DNA of 64,000 nt from Symbiodinium natans (Eukaryota > Sar > Dinophyceae > Suessiales > Symbiodiniaceae): positions 348,435-412,434 of the forward strand of contig CAJNDS010002270.1 of the NCBI GenBank assembly GCA_905221605.1, given 5' to 3'. The notes under the pieces are model-generated. The model was given only the letters and a program-made list of their open reading frames with translations, did no database searches and was not told the origin of the DNA. The translations under genes and the position numbers were made by a program. This document shows positions 9,997 to 20,630 of this stretch, in pieces (position 1 is the first letter of the stretch; each line of letters opens with the position of its first letter).

Positions 9997-12900
9997 ATGG
10001 GCCAAGGAGCTCGGGAGAGGCGTGATCGCAAGGGCTATGGCAAGTATTACAACAAAGCCAACCCTCCCACCCCGCGCGTTGTGAGAGTCGTGCCAGCAAA
10101 GTTCGCTCCAGCTACTTGGTTTCTGCGTATGGCAATTTTGTATAATAACTTTAAGGCTCTTTACTGTAACTTTAGATCTTTAGCCTTTTGGGGTTTATTG
10201 GGTTCTTTAATAAGGCAGCTAAACGTTTATTTAATTTCTACCCTGCGAAGTGAAGCCAAGATAATGTGTGTGTTTGTTTTATAACTTTTACTTCTTTTTA
10301 TTCTTGTACTTCTTTCCCTGCATCAGACTGGACCGCCGGCCAAAGCCGATGCGGCACCCAGCAACCCACCACCTGGAGCAGCACCGGCACCGGCAAATGC
10401 AGCTTGGTGGCTAGACATTATTAGATGAGATGGTTTGCATATGCAATCCATAAACACCCATCTTCATAGTTTTTGACTTCTTTGATTCTTTGATTCTGCA
10501 TCAGACTGGACCGCCGGCCAAAGCCGCTGCGGCACCCAGCAACCCACCACCTGGAGCAGCACCGGCACCGGCAAAAGCAGCTTGGTGGCTAGATGAGATG
10601 GTTTGCATATGCAATCCATAAACACCCATCTTCATAGTTTTTGACTTCTTTGATTCTTTTTTCTAGTATTTATTAACCCCCTAGGATGGACCACCAGCCA
10701 AACCGATGCCAGCTCCTCCAATGCCGGCCGCGGGGCTGGCCGCAGCTCCTTCAGCTTCCACAGGCCTCCCAGTTGCACCTTGGCTTGTGGGTTAGGACGA
10801 AAATTTTCATTCCAAACAACCCAATGTTGATAAGTTTTCATTTCCTTCTCGGCTTCTTAATTAAATAGTTTTGCTTCAAGACCCTTTTAAACCCTAGACC
10901 TTAAACCCTAAACCCTAAACGCTAAACCCTAAGTCCTAAACCCCAGGCTGGATGCACACCACCTGGGACAACACCGACAACAAATGTCTAGCCACCAAGC
11001 TGCAAAAACAGCTCCCTCTCCAAGATGGCCAGCTGCTGGCAAGGGCCCCCGCTGTGGAGCGTGTTCAACAGCGGGGGCCATTGCTAGCGAGCCACCTTGC
11101 AGAGGGACGGCAAAAGCAAAAGCAGTTCCCTCTCCAAGATGGCTCACTGCTGGCAATGGCCCCGCTGCTGAACAGTATGTTCAACAGGGGGGGGGGGGGG
11201 GCACTGCCAGCAACGAGACCACCTTGGATAGAGCCGGCAAAAGCAGCTCCCTCTCCAAGATGGCCAGCTGCTGGCAATGACCTCCAACCGCGGGGGCCAT
11301 TGCCAGCAACGAGACCACCTTGGAGAGGGACGGCAAAAATGACAAGGAGCCGCCTTGGAGAGGGCCAGCAAAAGCAGCTCGGTGGCTAGATGTTTATCCG
11401 AACACCCTATCTTCATAGTTTGTGCTTTAGGGTTCAGGGTTTAGGGTTGAGGAAAAGGGTTCAGGGTTTAGGGCTTATTTCCAGTACCCCACATCAGCAG
11501 GGCGGACCGCCAGCCAACCTGCCGCCGCTGCCACCTCCTCCTCGTCCTGGCATGCCGGCTGTGGGAGCTGAATCCACTGAAGGTGCAACTGCTCCAGCTT
11601 CCACGGGCCCAGCTGCACCTTGGCTTGTTGGATTGGGTTTTACTTATTATTATTTATTATATTCCAAACATCCCATGTTCATAGGTTGTCATTTTTTTAC
11701 ATCTTGGCTTCTTAATTTAATTCCTTTTGCTTCAAGTACTTCTTCACCCTGCAGCAGGCCCATCTTCATCATTTTTCTTCTTTGATTCTTTGTTTCTAGT
11801 ACCTCTTAACCCTGCGTTTTAATTAGTATATTCCAAACATCCCATGTTGATAACTTTTTGTTTTACTTCTTGGCTTGGTCAAAGCACATGCAAGCGTTCT
11901 GCGCATTGCAGCAGCCAAGGCTCCACCAGCAGCTGGCCTACAGCGGCTACCGTCAGTGGTCCCGGACGTGCATACCCTGCTGGTGTTGGGCTCGAGACAG
12001 TCAGCTGTCGGTCCCCACGTCGCAACTTGACTTGGTTTGGTCACTCTTACCTGTTCTTGTAGTGGAATCAGCATCGAAACATATGTTAAAGCAATGTTGT
12101 TTCAGTGCCGGATCCAAACTCACCAAGTTGGCACCGTTGCCAGATGGCTGGAAGCGAATGCTCGACAGTGAGAGCAAGTGCTACTTCTATCTGCACCACG
12201 CCAGCAGCGTCACGACATGGCTTCGACCATCGCTTTGGCAAGCGTGGAAAGAATTCTGTGAGGACGGTAGCTCGGCTTGGATTCTTTACAGTTTTGGGGG
12301 TTGTGTCGGGAGCAGTGCCGGCTGAAGGGAACGAGGATCCCTCCAACCCTCAGCCCAGAACAGTGTACTAAAGCAATGTACTTCAGCTGTGCCCAAGGGT
12401 CGATCAAGACTTTCTACTACCACCCGCTCGAACACGTGATGTCCTGGACGCTGCCAGCAGGCCACACCTACCTCGGCCAGGCTCAGTCTCCATGTTGAAA
12501 ATTGCAATTCATTTTTTTAGTGGCTTTGGGATCGTAATTAATCATCCTGTCTTTGGGGGCAAGGTTCTTTTGTTTGGGGTCCTGTGTCGCGAGGAGGCCG
12601 GTCACCTGATGGCACCGTCACAGCCAGCTCCAGAGCCAGGGCCAGCGCCGAGCAACGCAGCGCAGGGCAGCAGCGGGAATCTTACAGATACTTGAGTCTA
12701 TTTTGTGCTTTTTTGGTGGTATTATATTTCCTAAGAAACAGCTAAAATTACTATTTTTTTGGCTAGGGTTCCAGCTTCATGGAAGGCCGGGAGCGGAAGC
12801 AGCTGGACCAGCCAGCAGTGAGAAGGAGAAAAACAGGCTGGAGGCCGAAGCAAAGGAACGACTGCGCAAGGCGGAAGAAGATAGGCAGAAACGCGAGCAG

Positions 12901-13140
12901 GAGGCTCAGGTTCAGGCACGAAAGCGCAAGGAGGCGGAAGCTCAGGAACAACAGCGCAAGGAGGCGGAAGTTCGGGAACGAAAGCGCAAGGAGGAGGAAC
13001 ATCTGCAGAAACAGAAGGAAAAGGCCGAAGCAGAGCAACAAAAGCGCAAGAATGCGTCTGATGAGCAGAAAAAGAATGAGGAGAAAACGCGGAAGGAGTC
13101 AGAAGCCAAGGCGGCAGCTCTCAGAGAGAAGTTCCAGTGA
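9997..13140 (+). CDS. Multi-exon gene: Pro-rich repeats, two WW domains, charged coiled coil
   Basis: A likely start is the ATG at 9997 (MGQGARERRDRKGYGKYYNK...). Pro/Ala-rich exons follow at about 10327, 10504, 10687 and 11505, for example GPPAKPMPAPPMPAAG. A first WW domain lies at 12137-12229: it begins LPDGWKRM, has the aromatic CYFYLHH core and ends TTWLRP. A second WW-like segment lies at about 12370-12456: KTFYYHPLEHVMSWTLP, which keeps the aromatic pair and the final W-P but lacks the usual LPxGW opening. A short Pro/Ala exon is near 12600-12697. The last exon (about 12775-13140) is a highly charged helix rich in KRKEAE and ERLRKAEE. WW domains bind Pro-rich ligands, and two in tandem before a charged helix recall splicing factors such as PRP40, but no FF domain is visible. 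Exon phases are not fully resolved and the start is uncertain. Confidence 0.65.
10327..10620 (+). repeat. Tandem duplicated Pro-rich exon plus intron
   Basis: Two copies, starting about 10327 and 10504 (period near 178 bp), each with acceptor CATCAG, an exon coding TGPPAKA then APSNPPPGAAPAPA then AWWLD, and the same intron start (GTTTGCATATGCAATCC). Copy 1 carries an extra 10 bp (ACATTATTAG) near its 3' end that shifts the frame. The exon and its flanking intron were therefore duplicated together. Confidence 0.85.
10940..11395. repeat. Degenerate exon-derived inverted repeat cluster
   Basis: CTCTCCAAGATGG occurs three times (about 11018, 11130, 11254) and its near reverse complement CCACCTTGGAGAG alternates with it (about 11218, 11317, 11350). 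Most units carry GGCAAAAGCAGCTC between. The last unit ends CAGCTCGGTGGCTAGATG, closely matching the end of the duplicated Pro-rich exons, so the cluster looks like rearranged exon copies. A 12-nt G-run lies near 11190. Confidence 0.7.
11640..11880 (+). repeat. Repeated intron module
   Basis: The intron string TTCCAAACATCCCATGTT, followed by ATAA/ATAG, a TTT-rich stretch and a cTTGGCTTcTTAATT-like tail, occurs here twice (about 11662 and 11830). A diverged form is at about 10808. This shows that introns were duplicated along with the Pro-rich exons. Confidence 0.75.
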
Positions 13141-13342
13141 CTTGGACTTTCCAAAAGCTACCATGTACCTTATGCGGTTGTCATGTTTTTGCATCCCTTT
13201 ACATTAGTTAACACTACAGTGTAGTCTGGCCACCGAAAAGTACACGCTGTATGTGCATCTAAACCCCGAACCCTAAATCCCCTAAAACACCCTAACTAAC
13301 CCCAACCTTAAACCCTGAACTTTCAATAATAAGAGTGTCGGT

Positions 13343-14502
13343 ATGGCAGCAGTAGTAAACGACTGCATGAGGCAAGAAGCAGCGAGGAAGAAGAAGAAGC
13401 AGCAGGAGGCAGGCCGGAAGAAGGATGCCAATGCCGGCCAGAAGCTAAAGGAGGAGGAGGAGGAGGCCGAGAAGCAGGAGCCAGTGGAGCCTGCCAAGGC
13501 AGTCCAGAAGAGGAAGCCTGAGTTCATATCGGAGCTGCAAGATGTGGCCAGGACTTCCAAAGCTGCAAGGAAGGAGCCGGAGGAGGAAACAGCAACGACG
13601 GAGAAGGAGAAAGCAAGCAAGGATGATGAACAAGCAAGGAAGGATGCAGAGAAAGCAAGGAAGGATGAGGAAAAAGCAAAGAAGGAGGCGCAGAACAAGG
13701 CGAAGAAGGAGGCGGAGAAAGCAAAGAAGTATGAAGAACAAAAACAAAAGGATGCGGAGAAAGCAAAGAGGGAGGAGGACAGAGCAAAGAAGGAGGCTAA
13801 GAACAAGGCGAAGAAGGATGCCGATAAAGCAAAGAAGCTGGAGGAAAACGCAAAGAAGGAGGAGGACAGAGCAAAGAAGGAGGCTGAGAAAGCAAAGAAG
13901 GAGGCGGACAGAGCAAAGAAGGAGGCTGAGGACAAGGCAAAGAAGGATGCCGATCGAGCAAAGAAGGAGGCGGAAAACTCAAAGAAGGAGGAGGACAGAG
14001 CAAAGAAGGAGGCTGAGGACAAGGCAAAGAAGGATGCCGATCGAGCAAAGAAGGAGGAGGAAAACACAAAGAAGAAGGCAAAGACGGAGGCCGACGAAGC
14101 AAAGAAGGAGGAGGAAAACGCAAAGAAGGAGGAAGAAAAAAAAAAGATGCAGAGGAACCAAATGAGGAGGAGGACAGCGCAAAGAAGGCAAAGACGGAGG
14201 CCGACGAAGCAAAGAAGGAGGAGGAAAACGCAAAGAAGAAGGCAAAGACGGAGGCCGACGAAGCAAAGAAGGAGGAGGAAAACGCAAAGAAGGACGAAGA
14301 AAAAACAAAAAAGGATGCAGAGGAAAAAAATGATGAGGAGGACAGAGCAAAGAAGGCAAAGACGGAGGCCGACGAAGCAAAGAAGGAGGAGGAAAACACA
14401 AAGAATGACGAGAATAAACGAGATGCGGATGTTGGACAAGATGAGTCGGAGCCAAGCAATCAGAAGAAGGCCAAGCAGGATCAGCCGCCGGGTGATGCTT
14501 AG
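13343..14502 (+). pseudogene. Lys/Glu-repeat coiled-coil protein gene with a one-base frameshift
   Basis: The ATG at 13343 opens a frame with a basic N-terminus (MAAVVNDCMRQEAARKKKKQ). From about residue 90 there are dozens of diverged KAKKEAE / RAKKEAD / EENAKKE heptad-like units, which predict a very long charged helix. At about 14140-14149 a run of ten A's precedes GATGCAGAGG. From there the open frame turns to Arg-rich RRRKTQRRR, while the KAKTEADEAKKEEEN repeats continue in the neighbouring frame and end naturally at a TAG (14500-14502) after QPPGDA. This is a single-base difference in a homopolymer, so it is either a sequencing error or a true break. The gene may be independent or the 3' part of the WW gene just upstream. 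The function is unknown. Confidence 0.6.
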
Positions 14503-15472
14503 GCTTAGACCCAGCCGGCCTCTTTCGCAGAAAAAAGCATCTGTGTCATGCTGTTCACCAAACCCCTTTCCCTAAAGCTGTAAGCCTAAACTTAAGTCCG
14601 AGTCCTGGTTTGCATAGTTAGTAGCTGGGTCTGCATCCTGTGTCTAGCCACGTAACCACTCCAGCTCCCCACCCAACCTTGACTTTGGCGGGAGTTGGTG
14701 TTGTGGGTTTTGGGGTGTCTTCTTTAGGTCCGAGCTCGACGGATGACGGCGCAGCCGGAGGCACAAGCGGGGTGGTACTAAGTCCGGGCTCCTTTCAGAA
14801 GGTACTAAGACCTCCTTATTTTTTTGTGTAGTGTGATTTTAAGCTGCGAGCCTTGCGGCTTTGGGTTTGCGGCTAGGCCTTGAGGTCCAGATCTTGTGGT
14901 TTAGGGCTTAGGGTCCTGCAAACCGTCGGGTACCCGACAAAGTTGTGTCAATTTACAATTAAATCATTACCAACTTGACCAACTTGACTTTTGTCGGTTA
15001 CCGGGCGGTATATGTTGGCCTCAGTGCTGTGGCTTAGGGTGTTTAGGGCTTACGGCTTAAGCTGAGGGTTTAAGGTAATGGCTTAAAGTTTTGCACTTTG
15101 AAGTTTGCGTTGGACTTCTGGCTTGGCGGCTTTGGTCTAGGGTTTAGGGTTTAGTTTTAAGGCTCAGTGTTTAGGGACTCAAGCTTAGTGTGTTGGCCTT
15201 AGGCCTTAGGGTTTAGGACTCTTTCGGGTTTAGGACTTAGGGTTTAGGTGTGGCCTTAGGATTGTGGGCTTCGGGCTTGGGACTTAGGCCTTAGGCCTAA
15301 GTACTAAAGGGGTTTGGGGTCCAGGCTTGTGGTTTAGGGCTTAGGGTCGTCATGCATATCGCCCCAAGCCCTGGACCCTAAACCCCAAGCCCTCAGGCCT
15401 AAGGCCTAAAACCCAAGCCCTAGGCTTAAGACTATTTCCTTAATCCCTTAACCCTAAGACCTAAATCCTAAA
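14503..15472. other. Intergenic: decayed telomeric sequence
   Basis: Diverged TTTAGGG/CCCTAAA sequence with an intact palindrome at 14925-14938 and a decayed inverted copy (TTGTCGGTTACCGGGCGG) at about 14991. A 63-residue open frame at 14640-14831 has no recognisable features. Confidence 0.7.
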
Positions 15473-15830
15473 CCGGCCTGTGTAGCCTAGGACAATGGGC
15501 TGTAGAGCCTTAGACCGGGCTGTAAAGCCCTAGGAGGATGGGCTGTAAAGCCCTAGGCCGGGTATAGCCCTAGGCTTAGGAGGGTGAGCCTAAACCCTAA
15601 ACCCTAAACCCTAAACCCCAAACCCTAAACCCTCAAATGGGCTGTATAGCCCTAGGCCGGGCTGTATAGCCCCAATTGGGCTGTATAGCCCTAATTGGGC
15701 TGCGTAGCCCCAGGACAAATGGGCTGTGTAGCCCTAGACCGGGCTGTATAGGCCTAGTTGGGCTGTGTAGCCCTAGAACAAATGGCCTGTAAAGGCCTAG
15801 GCCGCGCTGTAAGGCCCTAAGTTTAAACCT
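15473..15830. repeat. Hairpin satellite array 4
   Basis: About a dozen GGGCT-NNNN-AGCCC units with a (CCCTAAA)n run at 15590-15635. The unit at 15784-15797 reads GGCCT-GTAA-AGGCC: both arms changed together and the palindrome is preserved. Confidence 0.9.
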
Positions 15831-16076
15831 TTAACTTCAACCTTTAGACCAAAACTTTAAGCCCTAAACCTTAAACCCTCAGCCTTAAGCCCTAAGTCCT
15901 AAACCACCTAGGCCCTAACCCCGTCGGGTACCCGACAAACCCTAAGCCCTACCCCATCTGTAAGGCCTAAGCCCAAGCCCTCATAAGCGTGGTCTACAAT
16001 CACTATGTGCTAAGCCTGTACAGCCCTAAGACAGTCTTTGAACCCTAAACCCCAACCCTACACATAAACCCTAAGC
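15831..16076. other. Decayed telomeric spacer
   Basis: Diverged CCCTAAA units and the palindrome copy at 15923. No gene is seen. Confidence 0.65.
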
Positions 16077-16470
16077 AGTGGCGCCCGACTGGAAACGGAG
16101 GTGGCAGTACAACCAACTGCTTTGCCACGTGCTGGCGGCACATCGACGTCAGCTGGCCAAACCGGCCATGCTCCACGTCATCGCGGACAAGATCATGGAG
16201 CACTGACCGGAAGTGGCTCACCACCGGAGAGTTCGCCGAGGAAGTCAACATCCACTCCGTGTCCGTGGTGGCACCCCAAACTTTAAACCCTAAACCTTCA
16301 AACTTAAACCCTAACCCTAAACGCCAAACACTGAACCCTAAACCTTAACCCTAAACACTGCACACCAATCATCCCTATGAACTGACACCGTGGCAGGTTT
16401 CACATCGACACACTCCTGGAGCTTTGGCACAGCGAGGTCCATCCAAAGTTCCTAATTAAGCTCCAAACCT
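16077..16470 (+). pseudogene. Two exon-like fragments separated by telomeric repeats
   Basis: At about 16077-16206 one frame reads VAPDWKRRWQYNQLLCHVLA, continues AHRRQLAKPAML..., and ends at TGA. At about 16396-16470, after a possible acceptor (GTGGCAG), a second frame reads RFHIDTLLELWHSEVHPKFL and ends at TGA. The sequence between is degenerate CCCTAAA. Both look like protein-coding composition, but I do not recognise a family. Confidence 0.35.
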
Positions 16471-17530
16471 GATGAAGTCCTAAATCCTAGGCCCACACCC
16501 CAAGCCCGAATCCTTAAACCTTAAGCCCGAGAAACCTTAAACCCTAAGCCGTAAATACAAAGCCCTACACCCTAAACCCCAAGTCCTAAGTTGAAGTAAG
16601 CCGCCTAAGCCCGAAGCCAATCCCCAAACTGCAAGTAGAAAACCCGAAACCCTAAACCTTAAACCCTAAGCCTTAAGCTCTAAACATTTTAAGCTACACC
16701 AGCCCTGTTTAAGGTTTCCAGCTGTAGGGCTTAGAGCTTAGGCTGATGGTTTAGGACGTTACCTTAAGATTTAAATTTAGGCCTTAGTGCTTGGGTTTTC
16801 GGCATTAGGCCTTAGGGCTTAGGGTTCAGTGCTTGGGATTTAAAGGTTGGGCTGATGCATACTCCCGTCGGGTACCCGACAACAGTTGTGGTCATTTTGA
16901 GGTTTGGTTTAGAGCTTGGGCGGCAGAAGCTTGCATATGGTTTAGGATTCAAACTTAGGGTTTAGGGTTTCTTGTGCTCAGGCGGGAGGGTTTAGTGAAT
17001 CAAGCTTTGGGTGTGTATGCCTTAGGCCTGAGGGCTTGGGACTCCTAAAACTTTAAGGCTTAGGGTTTAAATGTGACTTGACTTTTGTCGGGTACCCGAC
17101 GGGCATGCCCTAGAGCCGAACCCTAAACCTTAAACCCTAAACCCTAAATTCTCAAATGGGAGATCGCAACTTTGTCAGGGACTCCAGGGTGTATGCATCA
17201 CCCACAAAAAAACCCCAAACCCTATAAGGCCTGGGGCTTAAAACACCAGCCCGAAGCCCTAAATCCTAAGGTCGACCAGCCTAAACCCTAACGTCAGGAT
17301 GTTGGGCTTAATAAAGCCCTAGGCAGTGCTGTCTAGGCGTAAGCTTAAAATGCTTAGCTCCGAATTTTAAGCCATATCCTTAAACCATCAGCCTTGTGGC
17401 CTGAGCCTTAAGCCACCTAGACGTTAAGGCTTGCATAATATACATTGTATAACCCGTCGGGTACCCGACACACCCTAAGCCCTGGCCTTTAGTCTTCAAT
17501 TAGGTAGCAGATGAGGATATGTAAAAAGTA
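16471..17530. other. Decayed telomeric sequence with palindrome copies
   Basis: Contains palindromes at 16867, 17087 (inverted) and 17456. Otherwise it is diverged TTTAGGG/CCCTAAA. No gene is seen. Confidence 0.65.
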
Positions 17531-17710
17531 GATCCTCAGTTGTATGATGACCCCAATGGCCGTAGCCTTTTGGCCCACAAGCATGGCACAGCTGGGAGCT
17601 TCTTTGCCGACGCACACAGCAGCTTGGCTTCTGAGGAGGGTGCTAATTTAGCTTCGAGAGTTAAAGGTCTTATCATTGGACATGGCCTCCAGTGCCACCA
17701 GACAAAATAG
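17531..17710 (+). CDS. Exon-like open frame, unknown product
   Basis: The frame reads VDPQLYDDPNGRSLLAHKHG then TAGSFFADAHSSLASEEGAN and ends at TAG 17708-17710. It follows an in-frame TAA and has no usable ATG, so it is probably a terminal exon or a fragment. The composition is clearly unlike the telomeric neighbours. I do not recognise the family. Confidence 0.35.
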   Translation, partial: DPQLYDDPNGRSLLAHKHGTAGSFFADAHSSLASEEGANLASRVKGLIIGHGLQCHQTK

Positions 17711-17796
17711 GGTGGTTTAGAGGGGTTTAGAGGGGGTTCAGGGGGGGTTAGGGGGGGTTGAGGGTTTAGGGCGGGGAGTTTAGGGGGGGTTTAGGG

Positions 17797-18303
17797 GGGT
17801 TTAGGCGGGTTTAGGGGTGTTGGGATGCAGGTTTGTTCTGCTGAGCACTTGTTCTTTCTGTATGCGTTGGCCATGAATCGGTTGTGACATCTGTTTGTCC
17901 CACCCAGCATGGTGCCTCCAGCCCTGTCACAAAGGACCACAGACTTAGTCTGTTGGGCCATGCACCCGAGCGCAGGGTATCCGCATTGTCCCCTCAATGG
18001 GATCCCTTGTGCTTCGGGGATGCGGGGGCTTGGACAGTTTTGACCCATGTTCGGTGCCGCTGGCCGGGCACCGGGACTAACTGGCACTTTGGCGGGTGGG
18101 GTGGCCCGCCGCAGGTGTGTCCTGCGCAGGTGTGTCCTGCTGTGCCATGTGGGGGAGGCCAACTGTGTCTTATCGGTGTTGTGCAGTCGGGTACCCGACC
18201 AGTCTGGGTTGTCTGTTTGGCCAGTGCAAGTTCATGAGAAAAAACCATGGATTTGTATAATCCACTATATGGGTTTGTTCTTTTTTTGGGGGGCTCAGGT
18301 TTA
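17797..18303. repeat. 537-bp tandem duplication, copy 1
   Basis: Begins in GGGTTTAGG-type repeats, then GGGATGCAGGTTTGTTCTGC, a GC-rich middle containing palindrome 18186-18199, and ends TTCTTTTTTTGGGGGGCTCA. It is nearly identical to 18334-18836. A shared plus-strand frame of about 117 codons (MTSVCPTQHGASSPVTKDHR...) and a similar minus-strand frame exist in both copies. Neither resembles a known protein. Confidence 0.9.
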
Positions 18304-18333
18304 GGGGTTGAGGGTTTAGGGGGGGTTTAGGGG

Positions 18334-18836
18334 GGGTTTAGGCGGGTTTAGGGGTGTTGGGATGCAGGTTTGTTCTGCTGAGCACTTGTTGTTTCTGCAT
18401 GCGTTGGCCATGAATCGGTTGTGACATCTGTTTGTCCCACCCAGCATGGTGCCTCCAGCCCTGTCACAAAGGACCACAGACTTAGTCTGTTGGGCCATGC
18501 ACCCGAGCGCAGGGTATCCGCATTGTCCCCTCAATGGGATCCCTTGTGCTTCGGGGATGCGGGGGCTTGGACAGTTTTGGCCCATGTTCGGTGCCGCTGG
18601 CCGGGCACCGGGACTAACTGGCACTTTGGCGGGTGGGGTGGCCCGCCGCAGGTGTGTCCTGCGCAGGTGTGTCCTGCTGTGCCATGTGGGGGAGGCCAAC
18701 TGTGTCTTATCGGCGTTGTGCAGTCGGGTACCCGACCAATCTGGGTTGTTTGGCCAGTGCAAGTTCAGGAGAAAAAACCATGATGTGTATAATCCACTAT
18801 ATGGGTTTGTTCTTTTTTTGGGGGGCTCAGGTTTAA
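18334..18836. repeat. 537-bp tandem duplication, copy 2
   Basis: Offset 537 bp from copy 1 at its left end and about 532 bp at its right end. It contains the palindrome at 18723-18736. Differences are scattered substitutions and small indels (TGACCCATG against TGGCCCATG, and a 5-bp loss near 18748), so this is a true diverging duplication and not an exact assembly repeat. Confidence 0.9.
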
Positions 18837-18839
18837 GAA

Positions 18840-20520
18840 GGGCACACAGCTTGCACACCCGCGAAACATACCCCGAAACATAGCCCGTAACATTGGTAAT
18901 GTAGTGCATGATGCCGCGAAACATATCCGAAACATACCCCGACCCCAACACCAAACTGAGGTATGCAGTACGCCTTCCACTGCAGCCGCCGCTGCCACTT
19001 GACTTTAAACGCTAAACACTAGGCCTTAAAACCGAAGCTCAAACCCCTTAAAACTTCAAGCCTAGTCCCAGGCACACTTATTGCACCAACCTGCCCGACG
19101 CCCTAAACCCTAGTCACCTTTAAACCTTAAAGACTAAGCACTTTGAGTGACTTGCAACAATGGTCAAGCAAGCCCTTAAAACCCTAAAAACCCCTAAAAC
19201 CCTAGAGAAGCACTAAAACCTTGAAGCTGCTGGATTTAAGGCCTAGCGGTTAGGAGTTAGGAACAGGAATTGAGAATCGTGGATATGTTTTTGGTTTCGG
19301 GTTTAGGGTTTACGTTTCGAAACAAACACCCGAAACAGACCCCCAAACATACCCCGACACACACCCGCGAAACATGCCCCGACCCCAACACCGAACTAAG
19401 GTATGCAGTACGCCTTCCGGCGCGGCCACCGGTGCCACTTGACTTCAGCCCATCTAAACGCTAAACGCTAGGCCCTAAAACCTAAGCCAAAACCCCTTAA
19501 AACTTCAAGCCTAGGCCCAGGCACAATTTTGGCACCAACATGCCCGACACCCTAAACCACTAAGCACATTCAGTGACCTGCAACAATGGTCAAGCAAGCC
19601 CTAAAACCCTAAAACCCCTAAAGCCCTAGAGAGACCCCAAACCTTGAAGCTGCTGGATTCAGGGGCTAGCGGTTAGGAGTTAGGAATTGAGAATTGTGGC
19701 TACGTTTTTGGTTTCGGGTTTAGTGTTTAAGTTTCGAACCATACACCCGAAACATACCCCCAAACATACCCCGAAACACACCCGCGAAACATACCCCGAC
19801 CCCAACACCAAACAAAGGTATGCAGCACGCCTTCCGGCACAGTCGGTGCCACTTGACTTCTAAACACTAGGCCCTAGAACCTAAGCTCAAACCCCTTAAA
19901 ACTTCAAGCCTAAGCCACTAAGCACTTTCAGTGACCTGCAACAATGGTCAAACAAGCCCTAAAACCCTAAAACCCCTAAAGCCCTAGAGAAGCCCTAAAA
20001 CCTTCAAGCTGCTGGATTTAAGGGCTAGCGGTTAGGAGTTAGGAACAGGAATTGAGAATCGTGGGCATGTTTTTGGTTTCGGGTTTAGGGTTTACGTTTC
20101 GAAACATACTGCCCGAAACAGACCCCCAAACACCCACGAAACATACCCCGACCCCAACACCAAACTAAGGTATGCAGTACGCCTTCCGGCGCGGCCGCGA
20201 GTGCCACTTGACTTCAGACCATCTACACACTAAACACTAGGCCCTAAAACCTAAGCTAAAACCCCTTAAAACTTCAAGCCTAGGCCCAGGCACAATTTTG
20301 GCACCAACATGCCCGACACCCTAAACCACTAAGCACTTTCAGTGACCTGCAACAATGGTCAAGCAAGCCCTAAAACCCTAAAACCCTTAAAGCCCTAGAG
20401 AAGCCCTAAAACCTTGAAGCTGCTGGATATAGGGGCTAGCGGTCAGGGGTTAGGTTTGAGAATCGTGGGTACGTTTTTGATTTCGGGTGTTTAGGGTTTA
20501 TATTTGAGGTTTTAGGGTTT
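18840..20520. repeat. Tandem repeat of about 350-440 bp, four units
   Basis: The landmark GTATGCAGTACGCCTTCC (GTATGCAGCACGCC in unit 3) starts at 18961, 19401, 19818 and 20170 (spacing 440, 417, 352). Each unit has a CCGAAACATACCCC-rich part, then GTGCCACTTGACTT, degenerate CCCTAAA, AGTGACCTGCAACAATGGTC (one base different in unit 1), then GCTGCTGGAT and GGTTAGGAGTTAGGAA. Short internal deletions explain the length changes. No coding frame persists across units. Confidence 0.9.
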
Positions 20521-20537
20521 TAGGTAAGTCACAGACT

Positions 20538-20573
20538 CTCTCCTCTCTCTTTCTCTCTATCTTTCTCTCGCTC

Positions 20574-20630
<57 letters not shown>

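Noticed and set aside
13282-14439. 385-residue minus-strand frame and two others over the Lys/Glu gene
   Set aside because: They are antisense shadows of the AAG/GAG-rich repeat, giving Phe/Leu/Ser-rich nonsense.
17560-17581. String resembling the dinoflagellate spliced-leader sequence (CCGTAGCC then TTTTGGC)
   Set aside because: It has a missing base and an insertion near the 3' end and lies inside an open frame (DDPNGRSLLAHKHG). One imperfect match within a coding-like stretch is better explained by chance.
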